Origin: Oerskovia jenensis
Lineage (GTDB): Bacteria > Actinomycetota > Actinomycetes > Actinomycetales > Cellulomonadaceae
Direction: 5' to 3'
NCBI RefSeq assembly: GCF_016907235.1
Contig: NZ_JAFBBO010000001.1
Coordinates: 1,860,001 to 1,924,000, forward strand
Length of the DNA stretch: 64,000 nucleotides
The position numbers and the translations under genes were made by a program. Each line of letters opens with the position of its first letter. The first letter of the stretch is position 1. The notes beneath the pieces are model-generated. The model searched no databases and was not told the origin of the DNA. It saw only the letters and a list, made by a program, of their open reading frames with translations. Below are positions 1 through 8,041 of this stretch, piece after piece.

Positions 1-423
1 TCGGGCGTCGCGCCCGGGGACCGCGCTGCCCGACGGCGCAGCCGCCCCCGCGTCCTGGCCGTCCTCGTGGTCGTGGTCGCCCTGGGCCTCGTGGTGACGA
101 CGCAGGTCCCCGACCCCGTCGGTGACGTGGTCGGGGACCTGCTGTACGCCGTCGCGGTCTACGTGGCGCTCGTGCTCGTGGCTCCCCGGCTGCGACCGTG
201 GGTCGCGGGGGCCGGGGTGCTCGCGTGGTGCTGGCTCGTGGAGGCCCTGCAGGCGACCCCCGTCGTGGCCGCCGTGCTGGACGTGGTGCCCGCGGCCGCG
301 TGGGTGCTCGGGAGCACGTTCGCCGTGCGCGACCTGGTGCTGTACCTGGTGGGCGCGCTGCTCGCGGTGACCCTCGACGTGCTCGTCACCGTCCGGACCT
401 CGCGGGTGTCAGAACGAGCGTGA
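1..423 (+). CDS. DUF2809 family membrane protein (5' end outside window)
   Basis: The reading frame is open to the first base of the window, so the true start may lie upstream; the first visible start-like codon is a GTG at 67. After an Arg-rich segment (RRRSRPR) come about four hydrophobic segments typical of the small DUF2809 integral membrane family, with the WCWLVEALQ helix in the middle. Members are about 120-140 residues, so little is missing. The function of the family is unknown. The last four codons and the TGA stop lie inside a 42-bp palindrome, so the C-terminal SERA is repeat-derived. It converges on msrB. Confidence 0.75.
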   Translation, partial: SGVAPGDRAARRRSRPRVLAVLVVVVALGLVVTTQVPDPVGDVVGDLLYAVAVYVALVLVAPRLRPWVAGAGVLAWCWLVEALQATPVVAAVLDVVPAAAWVLGSTFAVRDLVLYLVGALLAVTLDVLVTVRTSRVSERA

Positions 424-448
424 CCTCGAGGTCACGCTCGTTCTGACA
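407..448. repeat. 42-bp perfect palindrome, family A copy 1
   Basis: Two 21-base arms beginning TGTCAGAACGAGCGTGACC meet at a central CTCGAG without a spacer. It overlaps the 3' end of the DUF2809 gene and lies 17 bases beyond the msrB stop, between convergent genes. A diverged copy sits at 3857-3898. It could act as a bidirectional terminator, but there is no T tract; repetition of the same sequence suggests a dispersed repeat family. Confidence 0.85.
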
Positions 449-464
449 GATGTCCTGCTGCTGC

Positions 465-914
465 TCAGGCGCCGGCGTCCTCGAACGTCAGGCTCAGGCT
501 GTTCATGCAGAACCGGTCGCCGGTCGGGGTCTGCGGCGCGTCGTCGAACACGTGGCCCAGGTGCGAGCCGCAGTTGGCGCACCGGACCTCGGTGCGCACC
601 ATGCCGTGGCTGCGGTCCTGGATGAGCTCGACCGCGTCGGACTCCTTGGGCGCGTAGAAGCTCGGCCACCCGCAGTGCGAGTCGAACTTGGTGTCCGAAC
701 GGAACAGCTCGTGCCCGCACGCCCGGCACCGGTAGATGCCCTCGCGCTTCTCGTCGAGGAGCTCCCCGGTCCAGGGGCGCTCGGTGCCCGCCTGGCGGAG
801 CACCGCGTACTCGTCGGGAGCCAGCTCCTCGCGCCACTCGGCATCGGGCTTGGCCACCGGGTACACCTTCTGCGAGAACAGGCTTCCGGTCGTGTCGTGG
901 GTCTCGTTGGTCAT
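465..914 (-). CDS. msrB: Peptide-methionine (R)-S-oxide reductase MsrB
   Basis: Cytosolic repair enzyme that reduces methionine-R-sulfoxide in proteins with thioredoxin as electron donor. The 149-residue protein is full length for the family. It has the zinc-binding pairs CRAC (C63, C66) and CANC (C112, C115), the CGWPSF motif, and the catalytic cysteine C136 in RFCMNSLSL. The ATG start is preceded by a strong GGAGGTGG ribosome-binding site six bases away or less. It is transcribed alone, in the same direction as the helicase upstream but separated from it by a hairpin at 995-1030. Confidence 0.96.
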   Translation of the reverse strand: MTNETHDTTGSLFSQKVYPVAKPDAEWREELAPDEYAVLRQAGTERPWTGELLDEKREGIYRCRACGHELFRSDTKFDSHCGWPSFYAPKESDAVELIQDRSHGMVRTEVRCANCGSHLGHVFDDAPQTPTGDRFCMNSLSLTFEDAGA

Positions 915-994
915 GATCCACCTCCGACAGCGACAACCGTCGCCGCTCTTCAGGTGTTCCCGTGGTGCGGCGAGCCCCCCACCCGGACGCAGAA

Positions 995-1030
995 GGCCCC
1001 GGCGGCGATCCGAAGATCACCGCCGGGGCC
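995..1030 (-). terminator. Hairpin downstream of the helicase gene
   Basis: An 11-base GC stem (GGCCCCGGCGG / CCGCCGGGGCC) with a 14-base loop lies 60 bases past the helicase stop and 80 bases before the msrB start. There is no clear T run on either side, as is usual in this base composition. Likely the end of the helicase transcript. Confidence 0.6.
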
Positions 1031-1089
1031 CTGCTCTGTCTCTCACCTGCGTCCGGCGGGAAGCTCCCGTCGGGCCGGTCGGCGAAGGA

Positions 1090-2862
1090 TCAGTACGACG
1101 ACGACGAGTACACGGTCGCCGAGCCGCCACCGCGCTGAGCGCGACCGCGGCCGCCACGACGACGAGCCTGCGCACCAGCGCCGCCCTCGCCACCCTGCGC
1201 CGACTGGCCGCGACCACCCTGGGCGCGCTGCGCCGTCGGGCCGCCTGCGGACCTGGCCGGTGCCGACGTGCGCGCCGCACGCGTCCCACCGTTGCGCGAC
1301 GTCGTGCCGCGCTTTGCCTGCGTCTGCGGCGGCGTGATGTCCGCGGGGCGCACGTACTCGGCGACGTCACCGACGAGCGACGTGATGGCCGCGTCGCCCG
1401 GGGCGACCGACTGCGGCTGCGCCGTGATCTTCGCCTTGCGCGTCAGGTCCTTCACGTCGGTGCGCTGCTCGGGGAGCATGACCGTGACGACGACACCCTC
1501 GGAACCGGCGCGAGCCGTACGGCCCGAGCGGTGGAGGTACGCCTTGTGCTCGGCCGGCGGGTCGACGTGCACGACGAGCTCGATCTCGTCGACGTGGATG
1601 CCACGCGCGGCGATGTCGGTCGCGACGAGCACGCGGACGGACCCGTTCGAGAACGCCTCGAGGTTGCGCTCGCGCGCGCCCTGGCCGAGGTTGCCGTGCA
1701 GGTCGACCGAGGGGATGCCCTGCGCCGTGAGCTGCTTCGCGAGCTTCTTCGCCTGGTGCTTGGTGCGCGTGAACAGGACGCGGCGGCCCGTGCCCGACGC
1801 GAGCTGCTGCACGACGTCCTTCTTCGCGTCCGCGTCACGGACCGCGAAGATGTGGTGCGTCATGTTGGAGACGGGCGACTCGGCCGAGTCGACCGAGTGG
1901 CTCACCGGGTTGCTCAGGTACCGCTTGACGAGCTGGTCCACGCCGTTGTCGAGCGTCGCCGAGAACAGCAGGCGCTGGCCACGCGTCGGGGTCTTGTCCA
2001 TGATGCGCTTGACGCCGGGCAGGAAGCCCAGGTCGGCCATGTGGTCGGCCTCGTCGAGCACCGTGATCTCGATGCCGTCGAGCGACAGGACGCGCTGGTT
2101 GAGGAGGTCCTCGAGGCGGCCCGGGCACGCGATGACGATGTCGACGCCCGCGTTGAGCGCGCTGACCTGACGGCTCTGCGCGACACCACCGAAGATGGTC
2201 GTCGTGTTCAGGCCCAGGGCCTTCGCGAGCGGCTCCATGACGGCGTTGATCTGGTTCGCGAGCTCACGCGTCGGGCACAGGACCAGGGCGCGGGGGCGGC
2301 GGGCGGCGCGGCGCGTGTCCGACTGGGACAGGCGCGTGACGACCGGCAGCGAGAACGCGAGGGTCTTGCCCGAGCCCGTACGGCCACGGCCCAGGACGTC
2401 GCGGCCCTTGAGCGTGTCCGGCAGCGAGGCGACCTGGATGGGGAACGGCGACTCGATGCCCTGGCTGGCGAGCTCGCGGATCACCGTGGTGGGGATCGCG
2501 AAGTCGTTGAAGGTCAAGCCCTCGGGAACGACGGTCGGGACCGACGAACGCTCCACGGCGGGACGCTGCTCGCGCTGCTCACGGGGAGCGCGCTGCTCGC
2601 GGTTGCCGCCTGCGGGGCGGCCCTGGCCTGCGCCGCGACCGTCACGGTCGCGCGAGTCGCGCTCACGGACCGGACGACCGTCGCGGGTGACCTTGGCGGG
2701 ACGCGAGTCGCGGTTGTCGCGCTCGTCGCGGGAGTCGCGGGCCGGGCGGGCCCGGTCGTCGCGAGCGGGGCGGTTGGTGTCGCGGGACTGCTGTCCCTGC
2801 GACTGGTTCGTGCGGGGGGCTGCGGCGTTCGGGCGCACGGCAGCACGAATGGGGTTGTTCAA
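1090..2862 (-). CDS. DEAD-box ATP-dependent RNA helicase
   Basis: RNA helicase acting in RNA unwinding, ribosome assembly or cold response. All core motifs are visible: Q motif around FPIQ, motif I GRTGSGKT, PTRELA, DEAD, SAT, and HRSGRTARAG. The conserved core is flanked by an N-terminal Arg/Asp-rich low-complexity tail (many RDSRD-type repeats) and a C-terminal Gly/Arg-rich tail, both typical of RNA-binding extensions. The TTG start at 2862 (LNNPIRAAV) was chosen because GAGAGG lies seven bases upstream; the frame stays open to an ATG at 2967, but that extension does not look like protein. Probable length 590 residues. Confidence 0.93.
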   Translation of the reverse strand: MNNPIRAAVRPNAAAPRTNQSQGQQSRDTNRPARDDRARPARDSRDERDNRDSRPAKVTRDGRPVRERDSRDRDGRGAGQGRPAGGNREQRAPREQREQRPAVERSSVPTVVPEGLTFNDFAIPTTVIRELASQGIESPFPIQVASLPDTLKGRDVLGRGRTGSGKTLAFSLPVVTRLSQSDTRRAARRPRALVLCPTRELANQINAVMEPLAKALGLNTTTIFGGVAQSRQVSALNAGVDIVIACPGRLEDLLNQRVLSLDGIEITVLDEADHMADLGFLPGVKRIMDKTPTRGQRLLFSATLDNGVDQLVKRYLSNPVSHSVDSAESPVSNMTHHIFAVRDADAKKDVVQQLASGTGRRVLFTRTKHQAKKLAKQLTAQGIPSVDLHGNLGQGARERNLEAFSNGSVRVLVATDIAARGIHVDEIELVVHVDPPAEHKAYLHRSGRTARAGSEGVVVTVMLPEQRTDVKDLTRKAKITAQPQSVAPGDAAITSLVGDVAEYVRPADITPPQTQAKRGTTSRNGGTRAARTSAPARSAGGPTAQRAQGGRGQSAQGGEGGAGAQARRRGGRGRAQRGGGSATVYSSSSY

Positions 2863-3094
2863 GGGTTTGCCTCTCGGGCGTAGGGTCGGGGTTCGCCGCA
2901 AGAAATCCAGGGAACTCCACGACGCTGGGCGCGCAGAGATGCGCAGCCACGATCCCCACTCTCTCATGCCTGGGCCGCGCGTGCGTCCAAGGTGATCGAC
3001 GTCTCCACATCCCTCACCGATCCCTCACGTCCCTGGTGACTCACCCGGCGACCCACCCGGACCTCTCACCTGCCGCGGCTGCGCACGTGGTGGA

Positions 3095-3841
3095 ATGTCG
3101 CCCGTGGACTTCCTGAGCTCAGTGGGCGACGTCATCGGTCAGATCTGGTCGGCGGCCACCACTCCCGTGCCCGCACCGGCCTCGGCGGTCGTCCTGTCGA
3201 TGTCCCTCGTCGCCCTGATCGTCGTGGTCTTCACGCCCGTCTGGCGGGTCGCGCGGCACGTCGTGACGATCGCGCACGAGGGTGCGCACGCCATCGCGGC
3301 CCTGCTCACCGGCCGCCGGCTGACGGGCATCCGCCTGCACTCCGACACGTCGGGCCTCACGGTCTCCTACGGCAAGCCGCGCGGCTTCGGCATGGTCCTC
3401 ACGGCCTTCATGGGATACGTCGGCCCAGGTCTCGTGGGGCTCGGGGCGGCCGCGCTGCTGCGGGCGGGCTACGCCGTCGGGCTGCTGTGGCTCCTGGTGC
3501 TCCTGCTGACGCTGATGCTGCTGCAGATCCGCAACTGGTTCGGCCTGTGGTCCGTGCTGGTGAGCGGCGTCGCCCTCGTCGTCGTGTCGTGGGCCGCGAC
3601 GCCGCCCGTGCAGAGCGCGGTGGCGTACGCCGTGACGTGGTTCCTGCTGCTGGGCGCGATCCGGCCCGTCCTGGAGCTGCAGGTCTCCCGCAGCCGCGGC
3701 AAGGCCCGCCAGTCCGACGCCGACATGCTCGCGCGGCTCACCGGCATCCCCGGGCTCGTGTGGGTCGGGGTGTTCCTGCTCGTGACCGTCGGAGCCGCCG
3801 TGCTGGGCGGGTACTGGATCGTGTCACCGGCGACGGCGTGA
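3095..3841 (+). CDS. M50-type membrane metallopeptidase-like protein
   Basis: The 248-residue integral membrane protein has about six hydrophobic segments and an HExxH zinc motif (IAHEGAHAIAAL) near residue 60, at the end of the first long helix region, as in the M50B-like family common in actinobacteria. Family knowledge points to an intramembrane zinc protease; no substrate is indicated here. It stands alone between the divergent helicase and a palindromic repeat 16 bases after its stop. The second zinc ligand region (NxxPxxxxDG in classical site-2 proteases) is not obvious, which is usual for this subfamily. Confidence 0.8.
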   Translation: MSPVDFLSSVGDVIGQIWSAATTPVPAPASAVVLSMSLVALIVVVFTPVWRVARHVVTIAHEGAHAIAALLTGRRLTGIRLHSDTSGLTVSYGKPRGFGMVLTAFMGYVGPGLVGLGAAALLRAGYAVGLLWLLVLLLTLMLLQIRNWFGLWSVLVSGVALVVVSWAATPPVQSAVAYAVTWFLLLGAIRPVLELQVSRSRGKARQSDADMLARLTGIPGLVWVGVFLLVTVGAAVLGGYWIVSPATA

Positions 3842-3856
3842 GCCCGTCGCTCCACC

Positions 3857-3898
3857 TGTCAGAACCAGCGTGAACCCAGGGTCACGCTCGTTCTGACA
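3857..3898. repeat. Family A palindrome, copy 2
   Basis: Same 42-bp element as at 407-448 with a few substitutions. The right half (GTCACGCTCGTTCTGACA) is identical; the left arm reads AGAACCAGCGTGA and the centre ACCCAGG. It lies 16 bases past the stop of the M50-like gene. Confidence 0.85.
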
Positions 3899-3924
3899 CC
3901 AGCGGCGACAGGCCCGCGCCAGCG

Positions 3925-3950
3925 GCGCCGGGCCCCGCCGGGCCCGGCGC
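3925..3950 (+). terminator. GC hairpin after the M50-like gene
   Basis: A perfect 10-base stem GCGCCGGGCC / GGCCCGGCGC with a six-base loop, between the family A repeat and the next start at 3994. No T tract. It may terminate the M50-like transcript. Confidence 0.4.
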
Positions 3951-3993
3951 GATCCCCGGGGCGAGCGGCGGCTTCCCTGCCTAGCATCGGGGC

Positions 3994-4371
3994 ATGGCTC
4001 TCTCCCCCGCGCTCTCCGCGGTCTCGCTCGCCGCTCTGCTCGGCTCGTCCGGTGTGGTGCACCTGGTGCGCCCGCAGGTCTTCGAGCCCCTGATCCCCGA
4101 CGCCCTCGGGGACCCGCGCCCGTGGGTCACGTGGAGCGGGGTGGCCGAGCTCGCGTGCGCGACGGCGCTGCTCGTCCCCGCGACGCGACGCGCCGGCGGC
4201 CTCGCGAGCGCCGCGCTGCTCGTCGGCGTCTTCCCCGGGAACGTGAAGATGGCGCTCGACTCGCATCCCGGCGCCAGGTCGTGGGCCCGCAAGCCCGTCG
4301 TGGCGTGGGGGCGCCTACCGGTCCAGGTGCCGCTCGTGGCATGGGCGCTGGGCGTGGCGCGGCGGGGCTGA
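3994..4371 (+). CDS. DoxX-like small membrane protein
   Basis: 125 residues with about four hydrophobic segments. The pattern HLVRPQVFEPLIP ... SGVAELACA ... FPGNVKMALD is that of the DoxX-like family found widely in actinobacteria. The role is unknown; related DoxX proteins have been linked to redox and thiol homeostasis. Monocistronic and convergent with the anti-sigma-like gene at 4475. Confidence 0.7.
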   Translation: MALSPALSAVSLAALLGSSGVVHLVRPQVFEPLIPDALGDPRPWVTWSGVAELACATALLVPATRRAGGLASAALLVGVFPGNVKMALDSHPGARSWARKPVVAWGRLPVQVPLVAWALGVARRG

Positions 4372-4440
4372 ACGCGCTCCCGCGCGACGACGCCGACCCG
4401 CGGGGGCAGAGCGGGCCCCGGCCGGGACGCGCCGCGCCGC

Positions 4441-4457
4441 GCAGGGCCACGCCCTGC
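4441..4457. terminator. Short hairpin between convergent genes
   Basis: A 7-base stem GCAGGGC / GCCCTGC with a three-base loop, 18 bases before the minus-strand stop at 4475 and 70 bases after the plus-strand stop at 4371. Compact and well placed, no T run. Confidence 0.4.
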
Positions 4458-4474
4458 CCCGGCTCATCACGGCC

Positions 4475-5449
4475 TCAGCACGAGACGTACGGGATCGAGC
4501 TGGGTCCGCAGTGGTAAGGCTCGACGGCCGGGGCGACGTCCCGGTAGCCCCTCTCGAGCACGGTCACGCGGTAGGCGAGACCGCCGTCGGCATACGACCG
4601 TGACTCCAGGAGCGTGCCGTCGCTCGGGTCGACGAGCAGCACGTCACGTTCGCGCGTCTCCTGCGTGAAGTCCGCTTCGATACCCCATGCCGGGCGCCCG
4701 ACGGAGTCCGTCATCGTCCCGAGCAGCTCGGTGCCCGGGGTGGCGGCGAGAACCTGCCAGAGCGCTCGACGGAGCTCGGGAGAGGCCGGGCTCTCCAGCA
4801 GGAGAGCCACCACGTGCTTCCACAGGTCGAACCTGTCTCCGTGCCCCGAGGGCGCGAGCCCGTCTGTGAGGTGCCGTCCGAGCGCCCCGGGCTCGGTGGG
4901 CAGGTCGGTCAGCTCGTCCCACGTGATCGACGCGCCGTTGCCGAAGGTGTGCATCTCGCCGTCCTCGTCGAGGTCCATCACCCGCGCAAGGCTCGGATCG
5001 TAGGTGTCCTTGCCGTCATGGAAAGCCATGAAGGAGACGCCCCCCTCGTCGCGCAGCACCGCGTCGTACCTCGACAGCCAGACCTCGCGTTGGTACGGAA
5101 AGGAGTACGGGTCCTCCGCCTGGGAGCGCACGTACAGGTACTCACCGCTGGTCGGTGGCTGCTTGGCGGCGTTCGCCGCCGCCTCCAGCAGCACCTGCTC
5201 CGCGGAGGCCGGTGTCGTCGCGACCAGGGCCACCGCGACCGCGGTGAGCAGCGCCGCGACGACGCTCGCCCACCGACGCAGCACCGACGCCGGTCGACGA
5301 ACGGGCGACCGGACCTGGCGCGGGGCAGTGGCGATCCGGTGCAGCGCCGCCTCGGCGCGGACCGACTCCTCGCGGGTCAAGGGTCCGACCTCGACGGGGT
5401 TGTGCGCCGCGAGCTGCCGCATGATCGGGTCGTCCAGAGGGTCCTTCAT
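4475..5449 (-). CDS. CU044_5270 family protein, ECF sigma partner
   Basis: 324 residues. A cytosolic N-terminus (about residues 1-70, starting MKDPLDDPIMRQLAA) is followed by one membrane helix (VVAALLTAVAVALVATTPASA) and a large external domain ending in HCGPSSIPYVSC with two cysteines. This layout, directly after an ECF sigma gene, is that of the CU044_5270 family and suggests an anti-sigma-like sensor; that role is inferred. The ATG at 5449 overlaps the sigma stop (ATGA), so the two are translationally coupled. Confidence 0.8.
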   Translation of the reverse strand: MKDPLDDPIMRQLAAHNPVEVGPLTREESVRAEAALHRIATAPRQVRSPVRRPASVLRRWASVVAALLTAVAVALVATTPASAEQVLLEAAANAAKQPPTSGEYLYVRSQAEDPYSFPYQREVWLSRYDAVLRDEGGVSFMAFHDGKDTYDPSLARVMDLDEDGEMHTFGNGASITWDELTDLPTEPGALGRHLTDGLAPSGHGDRFDLWKHVVALLLESPASPELRRALWQVLAATPGTELLGTMTDSVGRPAWGIEADFTQETRERDVLLVDPSDGTLLESRSYADGGLAYRVTVLERGYRDVAPAVEPYHCGPSSIPYVSC

Positions 5450-6108
5450 GGCGTACTCCCTTCGGTGAGCGTGGGCGTCGAGCGGTCGTCCGGGCGTTGC
5501 CAGGTGTCCGGGCGGGACAGCGGTTGGGGGCGTTGCCGTGGTTCCTCGCGTCGCCTCGCGTCCGGGCGCTGCCGCGCCTCCAGGACGGGGTCGGGCTCGC
5601 CGGCGTCGAGCGATCGCCTCAGGCGTCGTCGTGCTCGGGTGAGGCGCATCGAGTAGGCAGCCCGCGAGCAGCCCAGGACCCGCGCGGCCTCGTGCGAGGT
5701 GAGCCCGTCCCAGGAGACGAGCGAGAGGACCTCGCGGTCCGTCTCGTCGAGGAGTGCCCAGGCGCGGCGAAGGTCGATCGACATGTCCGCGAGCGCCCCG
5801 TCGTCGGCCACCGGGTCGCGTTCGGTGCGCACCCGGAGCTCGAGTCGACGACGTCGGTCCGTGGTGCGGTGACCGTTCGCCAGGATGTTGCGTGCCACCC
5901 CGAAGAGCCACGGCCGCATCTCCTCGGCAGGGACGCGTCCCCAGCTGCGCCATGCCACGGTGTAGACGTCCGACGCGAGGTCTTCCGCGTCGTCGCCGTC
6001 CACGCGTCGGCGGAGGAAGGCGAGGACGTGCGGGTACGTCTCCCGGTACATCGTGGCGAAGGCCGCATCGAGGTCGCGGTCGGGGTTCACGTCAGGACCG
6101 TACGGCAT
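5446..6108 (-). CDS. ECF RNA polymerase sigma factor
   Basis: 220 residues. Region 2 is seen in YRETYPHVLAFLRRR and DAEDLASDVYTVAWR, and region 4 in LTSHEAARVLGCSRAAYSMR with a helix-turn-helix. It would direct core RNA polymerase to a small regulon, quite possibly including this operon. A Pro/Arg/Gln-rich tail of about 50 residues follows region 4 and is unusual for the class. Its start overlaps the end of the ABC exporter gene by 17 bases, and its stop overlaps the next start. Confidence 0.93.
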   Translation of the reverse strand: MPYGPDVNPDRDLDAAFATMYRETYPHVLAFLRRRVDGDDAEDLASDVYTVAWRSWGRVPAEEMRPWLFGVARNILANGHRTTDRRRRLELRVRTERDPVADDGALADMSIDLRRAWALLDETDREVLSLVSWDGLTSHEAARVLGCSRAAYSMRLTRARRRLRRSLDAGEPDPVLEARQRPDARRREEPRQRPQPLSRPDTWQRPDDRSTPTLTEGSTP

Positions 6109-8041
6109 CGGCGGGCTCGATCCTTCCGGCGGCGACCGCGGGCGGCAGGCCGCCGACGATGCCGAACACGAGTGCTCCGGCGAGCGGGACGAGCAGGAGG
6201 CGTTCGTCGAAGAGGGGCTGCCACCGGGCGACCGCGGTCACGACCATGACGGCAGCGAAGCCCGTCACGAGACCGACGAGGGCACCGAGGACCGCGAGCG
6301 CGGTGCACTCGCCCACCACGAGCATGACGAGCTCGCTCCGCCGGGCGCCGAACGCCCGCCGCACGCCGAGCTCGGCGGTGCGCGAGCTCACGCTCAGGAG
6401 GTTGACGAAGACGACGCCGATCAGCCCGGCGAGCGCTGCCACGACGGCGAGCACCTGCAAGGACGCCGAGACGCTGTCCTGCAGCTCTCCTTTGAAGGAG
6501 CCCGGTTCGAGCACGGGGTCGATCGTCATCCGGGTGGTCTCGAACGGGTCGGCCAGGCTCTGGAGGCGGTCGGCGACGTTGCGCGCGGCGCCGGGGACGG
6601 TCGTGACGAACAGCTCGCTCGACAGCGACGCGGGCAGGCCCTCGACGGTCGAGGGGCCGACGAACGCCGATCCGGTGGCCGTGCCGGACCTCGACGCGGT
6701 CACGAGCCCCACGACCCGCAACGGCGCGCCCTGCACCGTGATCTCGGGACTCACGTCGAGCTGCGTGACGCCGAGCCGGCGGGCGAGGTCGGCGCCCAGC
6801 AGGACCTCGCCCTCCGCGAGGACGCCGTCGTCGCCGGGCGCCCAGGTCACCGCGGTGTCGGTCACCTCGCCCGGTGCCTCCTCGACCGAGACGAGGTCGA
6901 CGGTCAACGCGGTCAGCGTCCCGTTCGCGACGGGCGTCTCCGGGTGGAGACGCCAGAGCTCGACCCCCGTCACGCCGGGAAAGTCGGCGACGGCGTCGAC
7001 CCGCACCGGCCGGCGGGCGTCGGCCGCGCCGTCCGCGGTGAGGTTCGCGGTGACCTGTGTCGCCCGCTGGGCGTCGAAGAGGTCGGTCACCTGGCCTGCT
7101 GCGCTCTGGGCGAGGCCCAGAGCCGTGACGGTCAGGGCGACGGCGAGGGCCGACGCGACGGTGCCGCTCGCGGTGCGCCCTGCGTTGGACGTGATCCCCT
7201 GCACCACGAACCGCAGCGTCCGCGCCAGGCGGGTGGTGGAGCGCGTCCGCGGCCTGCGCTCGTGCACCGTCCCCCCGAGAGGGTCCTCGACCGGTCCGCG
7301 CGACCCGGTGCTCGTGCTCGTCGTGTCGGCGACGACGACGCCGTCGTGCAGGGTGATGACGCGGTCGAGCTGCGCGGCGATGTCCGGCTCGTGCGTGACC
7401 ACGACGAGTGCTGCACCGCGCTCTGCGGCGCGGCGCTTGAGCTCCTCGATGATCTCCAGTGACTGGGCGGAGTCGAGGTTCCCCGTCGGTTCGTCGGCCA
7501 GCCACAGGCGGGCAGGGCGCGCGAGAGTGCGCGCGATCGCGACCCGCTGCATCTCGCCACCGGACAGGGTCCGTGCGCGCGCCTGCTCCTTGTGCGCCAG
7601 CCCCACCGCTCGCAGGGAGTCGGTCACGACCTGGTCGGCGTCGCTGGTCGAGGCCGTGGAGTAGCGCAGACCGAGCAGGACGTTCTCACGCACGCTCAGC
7701 GCCGGGATCAGGTGTGATCTCTGGAAGACGAACCCCAGCTCGGAGGCGCGCCACTCCGCCCGCACCCGGTCCTGCGCGGACTCGACAGGGTGCCCGTCGA
7801 TGAGCACCTCGCCCGAGTCCGGCGCGTCGAGCAGGCCCAGGATGTTCAGCAGGGTGCTCTTCCCGCTGCCCGATCGCCCGACGACGGCCACCCGCTCCCC
7901 GGGGCGGATCGTGAGGTCGACCCCCCCGAGCGCGGTGGTGCCGTTCGCATACCGACGGGTGATCCCTCTCAGCTCGATCACCGGACGGGTGAGGTCCCCG
8001 GCCGCACCGCGCAGGTCCTCGTCGAGTGCCGTGTCAACCAA
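6092..8041 (-). CDS. MacB-like ABC exporter, ATPase-permease fusion
   Basis: About 649 residues. The N-terminal half is an ABC ATPase of the LolD/MacB type: Walker A GRSGSGKST, signature LSGGEMQR, Walker B LWLADEPTG. The C-terminal half is an FtsX/MacB permease with one helix, a large periplasmic-type external domain and three closing helices (RTAELGVRRAFGARRSEL between them). The TTG start at 8041 was chosen because it overlaps the stop of the adaptor gene; no better start is visible. With the adaptor and lipoprotein upstream it would form a tripartite-like exporter or mechanotransmission complex for a peptide or lipid; the substrate is not indicated. Confidence 0.88.
   Translation of the reverse strand: MVDTALDEDLRGAAGDLTRPVIELRGITRRYANGTTALGGVDLTIRPGERVAVVGRSGSGKSTLLNILGLLDAPDSGEVLIDGHPVESAQDRVRAEWRASELGFVFQRSHLIPALSVRENVLLGLRYSTASTSDADQVVTDSLRAVGLAHKEQARARTLSGGEMQRVAIARTLARPARLWLADEPTGNLDSAQSLEIIEELKRRAAERGAALVVVTHEPDIAAQLDRVITLHDGVVVADTTSTSTGSRGPVEDPLGGTVHERRPRTRSTTRLARTLRFVVQGITSNAGRTASGTVASALAVALTVTALGLAQSAAGQVTDLFDAQRATQVTANLTADGAADARRPVRVDAVADFPGVTGVELWRLHPETPVANGTLTALTVDLVSVEEAPGEVTDTAVTWAPGDDGVLAEGEVLLGADLARRLGVTQLDVSPEITVQGAPLRVVGLVTASRSGTATGSAFVGPSTVEGLPASLSSELFVTTVPGAARNVADRLQSLADPFETTRMTIDPVLEPGSFKGELQDSVSASLQVLAVVAALAGLIGVVFVNLLSVSSRTAELGVRRAFGARRSELVMLVVGECTALAVLGALVGLVTGFAAVMVVTAVARWQPLFDERLLLVPLAGALVFGIVGGLPPAVAAGRIEPADAVRS

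Noticed and set aside
409-1020. Long minus-strand frame overlapping msrB
   Set aside because: It is in another frame over msrB, which has full catalytic motifs and a strong ribosome-binding site; the frame is Arg/Gly-rich as expected for antisense or shifted reading of GC-rich DNA.
736-2883. 715-codon plus-strand frame opposite the helicase
   Set aside because: Runs antisense to a complete DEAD-box gene; the product is Arg/Ala/Val-biased with no domain.
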